Source of the DNA: Promicromonospora sp042731755
Lineage (GTDB): Bacteria; Actinomycetota; Actinomycetes; Actinomycetales; Cellulomonadaceae
Length of the DNA stretch: 64,000 nucleotides
NCBI RefSeq assembly: GCF_042731755.1
Contig: NZ_JBHWLR010000002.1
Span: 1 to 64,000 of the forward strand
Reading direction: 5' to 3'
Shown: positions 50,973 to 58,500 of the stretch, piece after piece
Numbering within the stretch: position 1 is the stretch's first letter
Layout of the letters: each line of letters opens with the position of its first letter
The notes under the pieces: model-generated
The model's input: only the letters and a program-made list of their open reading frames with translations
The model's database searches: none
What the model was told of the DNA's origin: nothing
Position numbers and translations under genes: made by a program

Positions 50973-50997
50973 GGTGTGGTCACGGGGTGAGCGGTGG

Positions 50998-51324
50998 TCA
51001 CGGGGTCACGGCGGAGCCGGGCGCGTCGGTGTACTCCACCGGCTTGCCCGTCTGGTGCGCGTAACTGATCTCGCGGCGCGTGGACTCCCCGATGTAGCCG
51101 CCCGGGTTGACCACCAGGACGCGGTCGGCGAGGTCGATCTTCGCGAGGTGCAGGGCGCCGAGCGCTGTCTTTTGTTCGTCGGTGATCTGGTCGCCGGGGT
51201 GCCCGAACTCAGCGGGTGCGACGACGATTGCCCCGGCGAGGGTGAGGCTACGGTTCAACGCGCGGAACTCCTGGGCGAACCGGGTCGAGCCGCACAGGCA
51301 CACGATCTGCGGGCGGGCTTCCAT
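50998..51324 (-). CDS. Nucleoside 2-deoxyribosyltransferase-like small protein
   Basis: A 108-aa protein. IVCLCGSTRFAQEF, a central DLADRVLVVNPGGYIGESTRREISYAHQTGKPV and the overall length fit the nucleoside 2-deoxyribosyltransferase/DUF4406-like Rossmannoid fold: D-x-aD near the middle, then a G-E-x(4)-E-I-x-x-A helix. These enzymes cleave or transfer nucleoside sugars, and small ones are common in phages and near DNA-processing genes. RBS AGGAGG precedes ATG 51324. It is convergent with the P-type ATPase (25 bp gap). The precise activity is unproven. Confidence 0.7.
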   Translation of the reverse strand: MEARPQIVCLCGSTRFAQEFRALNRSLTLAGAIVVAPAEFGHPGDQITDEQKTALGALHLAKIDLADRVLVVNPGGYIGESTRREISYAHQTGKPVEYTDAPGSAVTP

Positions 51325-51800
51325 GGGGCCTCCTGGGGGCTGCGCCCGGTGAGCGCGGGTGAGGGTGTTCGCCGGCTGGTGACGTGGTCGCGCGATGGTG
51401 ATGGTGATGGTGATGCAACCACAAGGGGCTTCGACATGTCTGGCCCCCCGCTGGCCGTACTTCATCGTGGCGCTGCGCGCACCCCCGCCGCAGCCGCGAC
51501 GCCCTCCTGGGCCCGGACGGCTTCGCCGCAATCGATCTGTCCCACCGCGGCGAGGTGACGAAGGTGCCGACCTGGTCTCGTCGAGCTGTGGTTGGCCGCC
51601 CGTCGAGCCGTGGTCGGCCGGCAGCAGCGCGGGCCGTCGCTGTGGGGGCATGGTCATGACGACGTCGGGCTCATCGACGGCCCTGGTTTTACGCGGCGGG
51701 CAGAACAACGAGCGGGTGTCAGTGGCTCGACATAGAGTCGTACAAGCGTTGGGTTGAATGGTAGTGCTGGTGCCGGTTTGTTGTGGGAGGGGGTGACGGT
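51325..51800. other. Gene-free stretch between the NDT-like and HNH genes
   Basis: 476 bp without a convincing gene. It has a short GATGGT hexanucleotide repeat (about 51395-51415) and, at its end, the RBS GGGAGGGGGTGA of the HNH gene. Short readings here lack recognisable domains or codon bias. It could hold a decayed gene or a regulatory leader. Confidence 0.5.
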
Positions 51801-53906
51801 ATGGACCGGGAGTCGGTGGACGCCGGGGAGCGGGCACGTGGGACTGCGGTCGCTCGCCGGCCCGGTGAGAAGGTTGCGCGGAGCTGCCCTGCGGCGTGGC
51901 AGGTCGATGGCGTCGTGACCACGGCGCCTGGCGTGCTCGCCGACGATCCTGCGGACGGCAAGATGCCGGACGACGCGTGGCTCGCAGCTTTGTTCGCCGA
52001 GGGTGACGCCCTGTTCGGCGAACGTGAACCTCGGTTCGCTCCGGACGTCCCTGTGGGTCCGGACTGGTTCGACATGGCGCCCGACGAGGCGTTGTCCCAC
52101 GGTCCCGTGGCGCTGTGGCCGGTCGAGGTGCTGCGGCAGGCGCTGGCCCGCGAGCCGGGCGCCGAACTGGCGAGGGTCGTCGCGGAGTGCACGGGGCTGG
52201 ATGCCGCGACGCGCAGCACCGCGGTTGCCGCGTCGCGCGGCGCTGCGGGTGTTGCGTCGCGCAGCACTGCGGGTGTCGGGTCGCGCGGCGTTGCGGGTGT
52301 TGCGTCGCGCGGCGTTGCGGGTGCCGCGTCGCGCGGCGTTGCGGGTGTTGCGTCGCGCAGTACCGCGGGTGTTGCGTCGCGCAGTACCGCGGGTGTTGCG
52401 TCGCGCGGCGCCGCGGACGCCGCGCCTGCTGCCGACGGACACGTTGTCGCTGAGGCGGGGTCGGCCCCGTTCGCCGCGTTGTCCGACGATCTGCTGGGGG
52501 AGCTGATGGCCGCGTGTGGTCGGTTGCAGTCGTGGGCTGCGGGCGTGCAGGCGCTCGTCGTGGGGGAGCGGGCCGCGCGGGAGACCAGCCCCTTGGCCCA
52601 CAACTCGCTGGTCGGGCAGGTGACGGCCGAGCTGGTGATCACTCAGGCCGAGGGGTCGGAGGTGGTGGTGCGCGCCGAGTCGGGTGCCGAACACCCAACG
52701 GTGATCGCGGCGCTGGTCCGGGGTCGGATCGACGTGCGTAAGGCGCACACGCTGCTGCGGTCGGCGGCCGACCTGACGGTGGCCGAGCGGGCTGAGGCGA
52801 TCACCCGGTACCTGCCGCAGGCCCCGTACCGGACGTGGCGGTGGTTGCGGAACAAGCTGCTGGCGTTCGCCAAGTCCTTGCATGGTTCGGAGGAGAGCGC
52901 GAGGGTCGCGGCCGAGCACCGTAACGTGCAGTTGGACCGGGCGGAGAACGACATGGGCTGGCTGTCGGCGTACCTGCCCGCGGTCGATGCGGCGGCGGTG
53001 TGGGGTGTGGTGGACGACATGGCGCATCAGCTGCGGTACACCGCCGGTGAGGAGCGCACCCTGGGTCAGCTCCGTGCGGACTGCCTGACCGGCATCGTGA
53101 CGGGCCGGATGCTGCCAGGGGACCGCTTCGTGGCGCCTGCTCAGGCTGAGGGCAGCACGGACACGAACCCCGACGACGGAACGGTCTGTCCGTGCGGTGG
53201 CCGGGCGCCGGTGGTGCAGGAGACCGTCGTGCGGGTGACGCCGACCCGGCCGGTTGTCCGGGTGACGGTCCCGGCGAGCACGCTCCTCGGCCTGGACAAC
53301 GCCCTGGGTGAACTCGATGGGTTCGGGCCGATCCCCGCGGAGACCGCCCGGCTGATCGCCCAGGACGCGACCTGGCAGCGACTGGTGACTGACCCGGTGA
53401 CGGGAGTGCTGGTCGACTACTCGTCCCGGGCGTACACGCCGGGCAAGGTGCTTCGCGCAGCGGTGGAGGCCAGGGATGGGACCTGCACGTTCGTCGGGTG
53501 CGACACCCCGGCGACGACGTGCGACCTCGACCACATCGAACCCTTCGACCACGAATGGAGAGAGCGGTCCGGGGCTGCGGCCAAGGGCGGACCCGGACAG
53601 ACGAACGCGTGGAACCTGCACGCGCTCTGCCGGCGGCACCACCTGCTCAAGACCCATGCCGGCTGGGGCGTCGAACGTGACCCGGACACCGGGATCACCA
53701 CCTGGACCACGCCCGCGGGCAGCACGCACGCCCGGCCGCCCACGGTCCTGGACACCCGGGTCGACCTGGACCAGGTAGACCCGGGCACCAGCCAGGACTT
53801 GACGCTGCGTGCCCTCACCGGGCGCCGGTTGCCCCGCGCCTACGTCACGGCCGCGCCGGCGGCCGATGCCAGCGAGTCGTCCGGGTCGGGGGTGCCACCG
53901 TTCTGA
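51801..53906 (+). CDS. DUF222/HNH endonuclease-domain protein (13E12-repeat type)
   Basis: A 701-aa protein. DUF222 occupies about residues 220-420 (SEVVVRAESGAEHPTVIAALVRGRIDVRKAHTLL). The C-terminal HNH nuclease is at about 560-617, with CTFVGCD, TCDLDHIEPFDH and NLHALCRRHHLLK supplying the Cys and His ligands. Such proteins occur in multiple copies in actinobacteria (the M. tuberculosis 13E12 family). Residues 135-206 are a tandem 8-residue repeat (consensus VASRGVAG). GTG 51783 is an alternative start. A large non-coding minisatellite block follows it. Confidence 0.9.
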   Translation: MDRESVDAGERARGTAVARRPGEKVARSCPAAWQVDGVVTTAPGVLADDPADGKMPDDAWLAALFAEGDALFGEREPRFAPDVPVGPDWFDMAPDEALSHGPVALWPVEVLRQALAREPGAELARVVAECTGLDAATRSTAVAASRGAAGVASRSTAGVGSRGVAGVASRGVAGAASRGVAGVASRSTAGVASRSTAGVASRGAADAAPAADGHVVAEAGSAPFAALSDDLLGELMAACGRLQSWAAGVQALVVGERAARETSPLAHNSLVGQVTAELVITQAEGSEVVVRAESGAEHPTVIAALVRGRIDVRKAHTLLRSAADLTVAERAEAITRYLPQAPYRTWRWLRNKLLAFAKSLHGSEESARVAAEHRNVQLDRAENDMGWLSAYLPAVDAAAVWGVVDDMAHQLRYTAGEERTLGQLRADCLTGIVTGRMLPGDRFVAPAQAEGSTDTNPDDGTVCPCGGRAPVVQETVVRVTPTRPVVRVTVPASTLLGLDNALGELDGFGPIPAETARLIAQDATWQRLVTDPVTGVLVDYSSRAYTPGKVLRAAVEARDGTCTFVGCDTPATTCDLDHIEPFDHEWRERSGAAAKGGPGQTNAWNLHALCRRHHLLKTHAGWGVERDPDTGITTWTTPAGSTHARPPTVLDTRVDLDQVDPGTSQDLTLRALTGRRLPRAYVTAAPAADASESSGSGVPPF
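52203..52418 (+). repeat. 24-nt tandem repeat inside the HNH gene (nine units)
   Basis: Nine consecutive 24-nt units, the first degenerate and eight clear (from 52227), each encode eight residues of the type V-A-S-R-(G/S)-(V/T/A)-A-G. Units differ at a few positions, with two classes (GGCGTT and AGTACC variants). The whole block is in frame, so copy-number change would alter protein length without a frameshift. Confidence 0.9.
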
Positions 53907-54037
53907 GCGAGGAGGACTGATCCGGAGTCCGGCTCAGGCACTGGTGCTGGCGCCGGCAGTGAGTCCGAAGTACGGAGTACAGCTCCGTCTCCGTCTCCGG
54001 CGGCACTGAAACCGGCACCAGCTAAGGCTCAGACACC

Positions 54038-54121
54038 GAGACCAACACCGAGACCAACACCGAGACCAACACCGAGACCAACACCGAGACCAACACCGAG
54101 ACCAACACCGAGACCAACACC
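54038..54121. repeat. 12-nt tandem repeat GAGACCAACACC, seven units
   Basis: Seven perfect, directly adjacent copies of GAGACCAACACC. There are no spacers, so this is a minisatellite, not a CRISPR. It lies 130 bp after the HNH gene. Confidence 0.95.
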
Positions 54122-54143
54122 GGCTGGCACTGACAGTGGGTCC

Positions 54144-54192
54144 GGAGCACGGAGCACGGAGCACGGAGCACGGAGCACGGAGCACGGAGCAC
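54144..54192. repeat. 7-nt tandem repeat GGAGCAC, seven units
   Basis: Seven perfect copies of GGAGCAC, 22 bp after the 12-nt array. Unit length 7 is not a multiple of 3, which argues against a coding role. Confidence 0.95.
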
Positions 54193-54239
54193 GAGCACGG
54201 CTCCGTCTCCTCGTCAGTTGGCAGTGAGACCGGCTCCGG

Positions 54240-54560
54240 CGTAGGCGCAGGCTCAGGCGGGCGCGGGTGCCAGCACCGGCACCGGCTGGCACACCGGCAC
54301 CAGGTCGGTCCTTTACTCCCGGCACTGGCACCGGCTGGCACCGGCACCAGGTCGGTCCCCTACTCCTGGCACCGGCACCAAGTCCGCCTCCATCGCCGGG
54401 CGCTGGGATCAGGTCGTACGCCGGGCGCGTGGACCGCGGTCGTACGCCGGGCGCTCGGATCCCGGTCCTACGCCCGGCGCCCGAACCCCGGTCCGCCGCC
54501 CGACGCCAGCACCAGGCCCAGCACCAGGCCCGGCACCAGCCCGGCACCAGGTCCGCCCCC
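54240..54560. repeat. Imperfect 26-nt and 47-nt repeats
   Basis: CACCGGCACCAGGTCGGTCC occurs at 54292 and 54339 (period 47). GTCGTACGCCGGGCGC and variants occur at 54413, 54439, 54465 and 54491 (period 26). Then GCACCAGGCCC-like units continue to about 54550. Together with the two perfect arrays this fills 53930-54560, a 630-bp gene-free block of unrelated repeats. Open frames through it on both strands are repeat artefacts. Confidence 0.85.
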
Positions 54561-54564
54561 CGCC

Positions 54565-55305
54565 TCACGCCGCGTCCCGGAACGCCTCCGCCGCGTGCAG
54601 CAGGTAGTACGCCAACCCCGTCTGCTGCTTTTCGAGCATCTGCCGGTGGAAGTCGTCCGTGACGAAGAAGTGTGCCTGGCCGGCGAAGCCGTCCGGGTCC
54701 GTCGGGTGCGTCGCGCTCAGCGCCGCGAGGTGCCGCTCGATCGCGCCCACCACCGTGGGGTCGTCGGTGCGCAGCCCCGCGCGCAGCGCGTCGGCCATGG
54801 TCGTCATGAACGCGGTGGCCTCGGCGGCGGCCGCGTTCATCCGGTCGGCGTCGAGCCCGGCCGTGTCGAGCTCCACGCCGTAGGTGTCCCGCAGGTGGGC
54901 GTTCTGCTCGTCGAGGGCGTCCTGCCAGCCGGCCTGGTCCAGGCCGGTGAACATGCTGTCGGCAGCCATGGGTTGTCCCTTTCTCTCGTGTGCGATGGCC
55001 TGCTCGAGCGTCGCCAGCACCTGGGCGAGCCGTGCTCCACGTGACCGGAGCATGGCGCGCTGGTCCAGCAGGCACTCGAGCCGGGAGACGCGACCCGACA
55101 GGGCCTCCGCGATCCCGTCCAACGGCATGTCCAGCTCCCGGAAGAACAGGATCTGCTGGAGTCGCTCCAGGTCGTCGTCCGAGTAGGACCGGTAGTCGTT
55201 GCGCTCGTCCCGCTCGGGGACGAGGAGCCCGATCCGGTCGTAGTGGTACAGCGTCTTGAGCGTCACTCCCGACAGTCGGGAGACGTGGGTGATCGTGTAG
55301 GTCAT
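54565..55305 (-). CDS. MerR-family regulator with TipAS ligand domain
   Basis: A 246-aa protein. The N-terminal MerR helix-turn-helix (VSRLSGVTLKTLYHYDRIGLL, residues 8-28) with its wing and a coiled-coil dimer helix (about 75-110) is followed by a TipAS domain (about 120-246), which in TipA binds thiopeptide antibiotics. ATG 55305 has RBS AGGAGG. A MerR-type 19-bp-spaced promoter with a palindrome lies just upstream, so it autoactivates. The ligand may be a peptide antibiotic (family knowledge); no target transporter is adjacent. Confidence 0.93.
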   Translation of the reverse strand: MTYTITHVSRLSGVTLKTLYHYDRIGLLVPERDERNDYRSYSDDDLERLQQILFFRELDMPLDGIAEALSGRVSRLECLLDQRAMLRSRGARLAQVLATLEQAIAHERKGQPMAADSMFTGLDQAGWQDALDEQNAHLRDTYGVELDTAGLDADRMNAAAAEATAFMTTMADALRAGLRTDDPTVVGAIERHLAALSATHPTDPDGFAGQAHFFVTDDFHRQMLEKQQTGLAYYLLHAAEAFRDAA

Positions 55306-55334
55306 GGGGGTCTCACCTCCTGGTTCACACCGTC

Positions 55335-55357
55335 GACCCTCCCCTGAGGGTAGGGTC
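55335..55357 (-). promoter_or_regulatory. MerR/TipA-type palindromic operator-promoter
   Basis: GACCCT (55335-55340) and AGGGTC (55352-55357) are the ends of a 23-bp near-perfect palindrome, and the inner CCCT and AGGG also pair. On the minus strand TTGACC (-35) is followed after 19 bp by GACGGT, the long spacer diagnostic of MerR-activated promoters. It drives the MerR/TipAS gene 30 bp downstream. Confidence 0.8.
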
Positions 55358-55431
55358 AAGCGCCCTCCGCACGGCCGGCCGTGGGCACACGCCCGGGCGT
55401 GCTCCCGGCCGCGCTCCCTAGACTCCGTCGC

Positions 55432-56271
55432 ATGGCAGCCTCCACCCGTCCCGACGACGCGCGGGGCTCCTGGCAGCGCGACCCCACGGCCTCGGTGGGC
55501 CGGACCTTCCCCGTCCCCGCGGACACTCCCGTCGCGTTCACGATCGTCGCCGAGGCGCACGTGGTCGACGTCGCCACGGAGTGGGAGCCGCACGTCCACC
55601 CCGCGCACGAGCTCGTCTGGGTGCGGCAGGGCACGCTGACCGCCCGGCTGGCCGGCCAGGTGTTCACCGTCTCGGAGGGGTTCGGCCTGTGGGTGCCGGC
55701 GGGGGTGGAGCATGCCGGCCGGCTGACGGCGGGGGTCGAGCTGTACGACGCGTTCTTCGCGCCCGAACGCACCCCACCCGTGCTGGCCGGCCCCACCGCC
55801 GTCGCGATGGGGCCGGTGCTGCAGGCCCTCCTCGTCCACCTGGCGCGGCGGGACCTCGACCCCGACGCGCGGGCGCGGGCGGAGGCCGTGGTCTTCGACG
55901 TGCTGGAGCCCTCGGACCGGCAGCTCGCCGTGCGGCTGCCCGCCGACCACCGGGTCGACGCGATCGTCGACGTGCTGCTGGCCGACCCGGCGGACGAGCG
56001 GTCGCTGGCTCAGTGGGCCCGGTCGTCGGGCACGAGCGAGCGGACGATCACGCGCGTGTTCCGGGCGGCGACGGGGCTGTCCTTCGCGCAGTGGCGGCAG
56101 GCGGTGCGCGTGCACCGGTCGCTGGAGCTGCTCGCCGCCGGCGGCAGCGTGCAGGACGTGTCGGACGAGCTGGGCTACGCGCACCCCGGGACGTTCATCG
56201 ACGCCTTCCGGCGGGTCATGGGGACGACGCCGGGGACGTTCGCCGCCGACGTCGGTGGCCGGAAAGGCTGA
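55432..56271 (+). CDS. AraC-family regulator with cupin domain
   Basis: A 279-aa protein. A cupin sensor domain (about 30-120, with HVHPAHELVWVRQGTLTARL) and a C-terminal AraC double helix-turn-helix (RSLAQWARSSGTSERTITRVF and VSDELGYAHPGTFIDAFRRVMGTTP). A longer GTG start at 55381 is possible, and neither has a good RBS. It is divergent from the MerR gene and precedes the siderophore-binding lipoprotein on the same strand, so it may regulate iron uptake genes (inference). Confidence 0.88.
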   Translation: MAASTRPDDARGSWQRDPTASVGRTFPVPADTPVAFTIVAEAHVVDVATEWEPHVHPAHELVWVRQGTLTARLAGQVFTVSEGFGLWVPAGVEHAGRLTAGVELYDAFFAPERTPPVLAGPTAVAMGPVLQALLVHLARRDLDPDARARAEAVVFDVLEPSDRQLAVRLPADHRVDAIVDVLLADPADERSLAQWARSSGTSERTITRVFRAATGLSFAQWRQAVRVHRSLELLAAGGSVQDVSDELGYAHPGTFIDAFRRVMGTTPGTFAADVGGRKG

Positions 56272-56300
56272 TCTGCTGGCGGGTGTGCGGCATTGCGGAC

Positions 56301-56319
56301 GAAGGTAAGCCTTACTTAG
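56301..56319. promoter_or_regulatory. IdeR/DtxR-like iron box
   Basis: AGGTAAGCCTTACTTAG (56303-56319) matches the IdeR/DmdR1 consensus TTAGGTTAGGCTAACCTAA at about two thirds of positions, including both GGT/AGC and CTTAC half-sites. It lies 84 bp upstream of an iron-siderophore binding lipoprotein, the expected place for iron-dependent repression. Confidence 0.75.
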
Positions 56320-56402
56320 GCTCCCCTCAGCGGGCACGCCGGCACAGCCGCGCCGGGCGCGATGCCCAGGCCCGCTCCCGCAAGCAGAAAGAGGAAAGTC
56401 CC

Positions 56403-57455
56403 ATGGTCGTGCCCAGGAGAAGCTCCGCCGCAGGAGCCGCCGCGTTCGTGCTGGCGCTCGTCGTCAGCGGATGCGGGACCACCGCGGTGGACGCGTCCGC
56501 GCCCGAGCCGTCGGCCCCGGCCTCGGGGAGCTGCGCCGACGACACGACCGAGACCTCGACCGGGCCGGTGTCCCTCGTGGACGGCGTCGGCCGCACCGTC
56601 GAGCTGGACCGGCCCGCCGAGCGCATCGCCGTGCTGGAGTGGCAGGAGGTCGAGGACGCCCTCACGCTCTGCGTCACGCCGGTCGCCGTCGCCGACCCCG
56701 AGGGCTACTCGACCTGGGTCTCCGCGGAGCCGCTCCCCGAGGGGGTCGCCGACGTCGGCACCCGCGAGGAGCCCGACGCCACCGCCCTGTTCGCCGCCGA
56801 GCCGGACCTCGTGATCATCGAGGGCTTCAGCGCCGACGACGAGGCCATCGCGCAGTTCGAGCGCCAGGACGTCCCCGTGCTGGTCGCCCGCGGGAACGAC
56901 CCGGACGACCCGCTGGGCAACATGAAGGACGTCTTCTCGCTGATCGCCGAGGCCACCGGCCGCACCGAGCGGGCCGAGCAGGTGCTGGCGGAGTTCGACG
57001 CGCACCTCGCCGAGCGCAAGCAGGACGTGGCCGCCCTTGACCTGCCCACCACCGACTTCCTGTTCTTCGACGGGTGGCTGCAGGGCGGCAACCTGAGCCT
57101 GCGCCCCTACACGGAGGGCGCGCTGTTCACCGAGCTCGGCAAGGAGCTGGGGCTCACCCCGGCCTGGGACACGGCCGTCAACGACTCCCACGGCACGGGC
57201 GGCCTGAACGCCGAGTACGGCCTCGCCCAGACCGACATCGAGGGGCTCACCGCGGTGGGCGACGCGAACCTGTTCTTCTCCAACGGCGACACCACCGGCT
57301 ACGTGGACGCGCTGAACGAGAGCGACATCTGGACCTTCCTCCCGGCGGTCGAGGAGGGGCGCGCGCACGAGTTCCCGCTGGTCTGGGGCGCGGGCGGACC
57401 GCGCTCCACGCAGCAGGCGGTCGACGCCTTCGCGGACGCCCTCACCGGTGACTGA
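56403..57455 (+). CDS. Iron-siderophore ABC substrate-binding lipoprotein (FecB/FhuD type)
   Basis: A 350-aa protein. A signal peptide with lipobox VSGC (Cys24) precedes VSLVDGVGRTVELDRPAERIAVLEWQEVEDALTL, the N-lobe of the FecB/FhuD (cluster A-II) family; PDLVIIEGFSADDEAIAQF is the second hallmark. It delivers ferric siderophore to an importer. No permease or ATPase is adjacent, so it must use one encoded elsewhere. An iron box lies upstream. Its 3' end overlaps the peptidase gene by 8 nt. Confidence 0.92.
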   Translation: MVVPRRSSAAGAAAFVLALVVSGCGTTAVDASAPEPSAPASGSCADDTTETSTGPVSLVDGVGRTVELDRPAERIAVLEWQEVEDALTLCVTPVAVADPEGYSTWVSAEPLPEGVADVGTREEPDATALFAAEPDLVIIEGFSADDEAIAQFERQDVPVLVARGNDPDDPLGNMKDVFSLIAEATGRTERAEQVLAEFDAHLAERKQDVAALDLPTTDFLFFDGWLQGGNLSLRPYTEGALFTELGKELGLTPAWDTAVNDSHGTGGLNAEYGLAQTDIEGLTAVGDANLFFSNGDTTGYVDALNESDIWTFLPAVEEGRAHEFPLVWGAGGPRSTQQAVDAFADALTGD

Positions 57456-58500
57456 CGCCCGTACCGTCGTCGTCCCCTACGACCCGGCGGCGCTGCCCGA
57501 GGGCCTCGCGCGCATCGCGCCCGACGCCGTGCTGGACCGCTGGCGCTCGGCCGACCGGTCGGCGCACGCCCCGCGCCTCGTCGTCCTCGACGACGGGACC
57601 GGCGCCGCCCTGGTGACCGCCCGCCCGGCCACCGCGTACCTCAAGATCGTGGACGCGGTGGGGGACGCCGTCGCGGCCGCGCGCGCCGTCGTCGCGCTGG
57701 CCCGGGCCGAGGGCCTGGTCCAGGTCAAGTGGGAGGGGTGGACGGCGGGGCCGGACGCCGCGGCCGCGGGCTTCGCCCCGCTCCGGGCGCCCTCGGGGGC
57801 CGACGGCGACCAGCCGCCGACCGGGTTCGTGCGCTGGCTCGACGACGCCGTTCACGAGAGCGCCGGCCACGCGAACAGCACGGACGAGCCCCCGCACTAC
57901 CGCCAGACCACCCACTTCACGTGCGGGCCGTCCGCCGCGCTGATGGCGCAGGCGCACGGGGGCGCCCTCCGCGCGGACGAGCTGGACCGGCGGCTGGAGC
58001 TGTCGCTCTGGCGGGAGGCCACCAACTTCCCGTCGTGCGACCCCGTGCGGCTGGGGCTGGCCGTGCAGCGGCGCTGGCCCGACTCCGCCGTCGCCGTCTC
58101 CCTCGACACCGACCGGCCTGTGTTCGTGGACGCCTACCCCGAGGGCGACCGGGACTGGCGTGCCCTGCTCCAGGAGGTCTCCCGCGAGGAGGCGGCCGCG
58201 GCCGGCCTCCCCGTCGACGGCCGCCACCTGACACTGCCCGGCCTTCGGGCCGCCCTGGAAGGCGGCGAGCGCCTGCTGCTCCTCGTCTCCCTGCAAGCGA
58301 TGCTCGGGTTCGACGTGCCGCACTGGGTGCTGTGCCACGGGGTCGTGCCCGGGGCCGTGCTGCTGGAGGACCCCTGGATCGGCACCACGGCGGGCGAGAC
58401 CTGGGTGGACGCGCACCTGCTCCCGGTGGCCGACGCCGCCCTCGACGCCATGTCCCGGATGGAGGAGCCCGGGTACCGGGCGGCGGTGCGGATCAGCTGA
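57448..58500 (+). CDS. C39-like cysteine peptidase-fold protein
   Basis: A 350-aa cytosolic protein. Residues 1-130 form an N-terminal domain of unknown role. Residues about 145-345 are a papain-like C39_2 domain: QTTHFTCGPSAALMA (nucleophile Cys near 161), HWVLCHG (His) and EDPWIG (Asp). It has no ABC exporter domains, unlike true C39 bacteriocin exporters, and no signal peptide. The GTG start at 57448 overlaps the siderophore lipoprotein gene by 8 nt, so the two are co-translated and under the iron box. The function in iron metabolism is unknown. Confidence 0.82.
   Translation: MTDARTVVVPYDPAALPEGLARIAPDAVLDRWRSADRSAHAPRLVVLDDGTGAALVTARPATAYLKIVDAVGDAVAAARAVVALARAEGLVQVKWEGWTAGPDAAAAGFAPLRAPSGADGDQPPTGFVRWLDDAVHESAGHANSTDEPPHYRQTTHFTCGPSAALMAQAHGGALRADELDRRLELSLWREATNFPSCDPVRLGLAVQRRWPDSAVAVSLDTDRPVFVDAYPEGDRDWRALLQEVSREEAAAAGLPVDGRHLTLPGLRAALEGGERLLLLVSLQAMLGFDVPHWVLCHGVVPGAVLLEDPWIGTTAGETWVDAHLLPVADAALDAMSRMEEPGYRAAVRIS

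Noticed and set aside
54038..54192. CRISPR-like array
   Set aside because: The units are directly adjacent, with no unique spacers and no cas genes.
54029..55075. Long open frames on both strands through the repeat block
   Set aside because: They are produced by tandem repeats and by antisense reading of the MerR gene, without domains or RBS.
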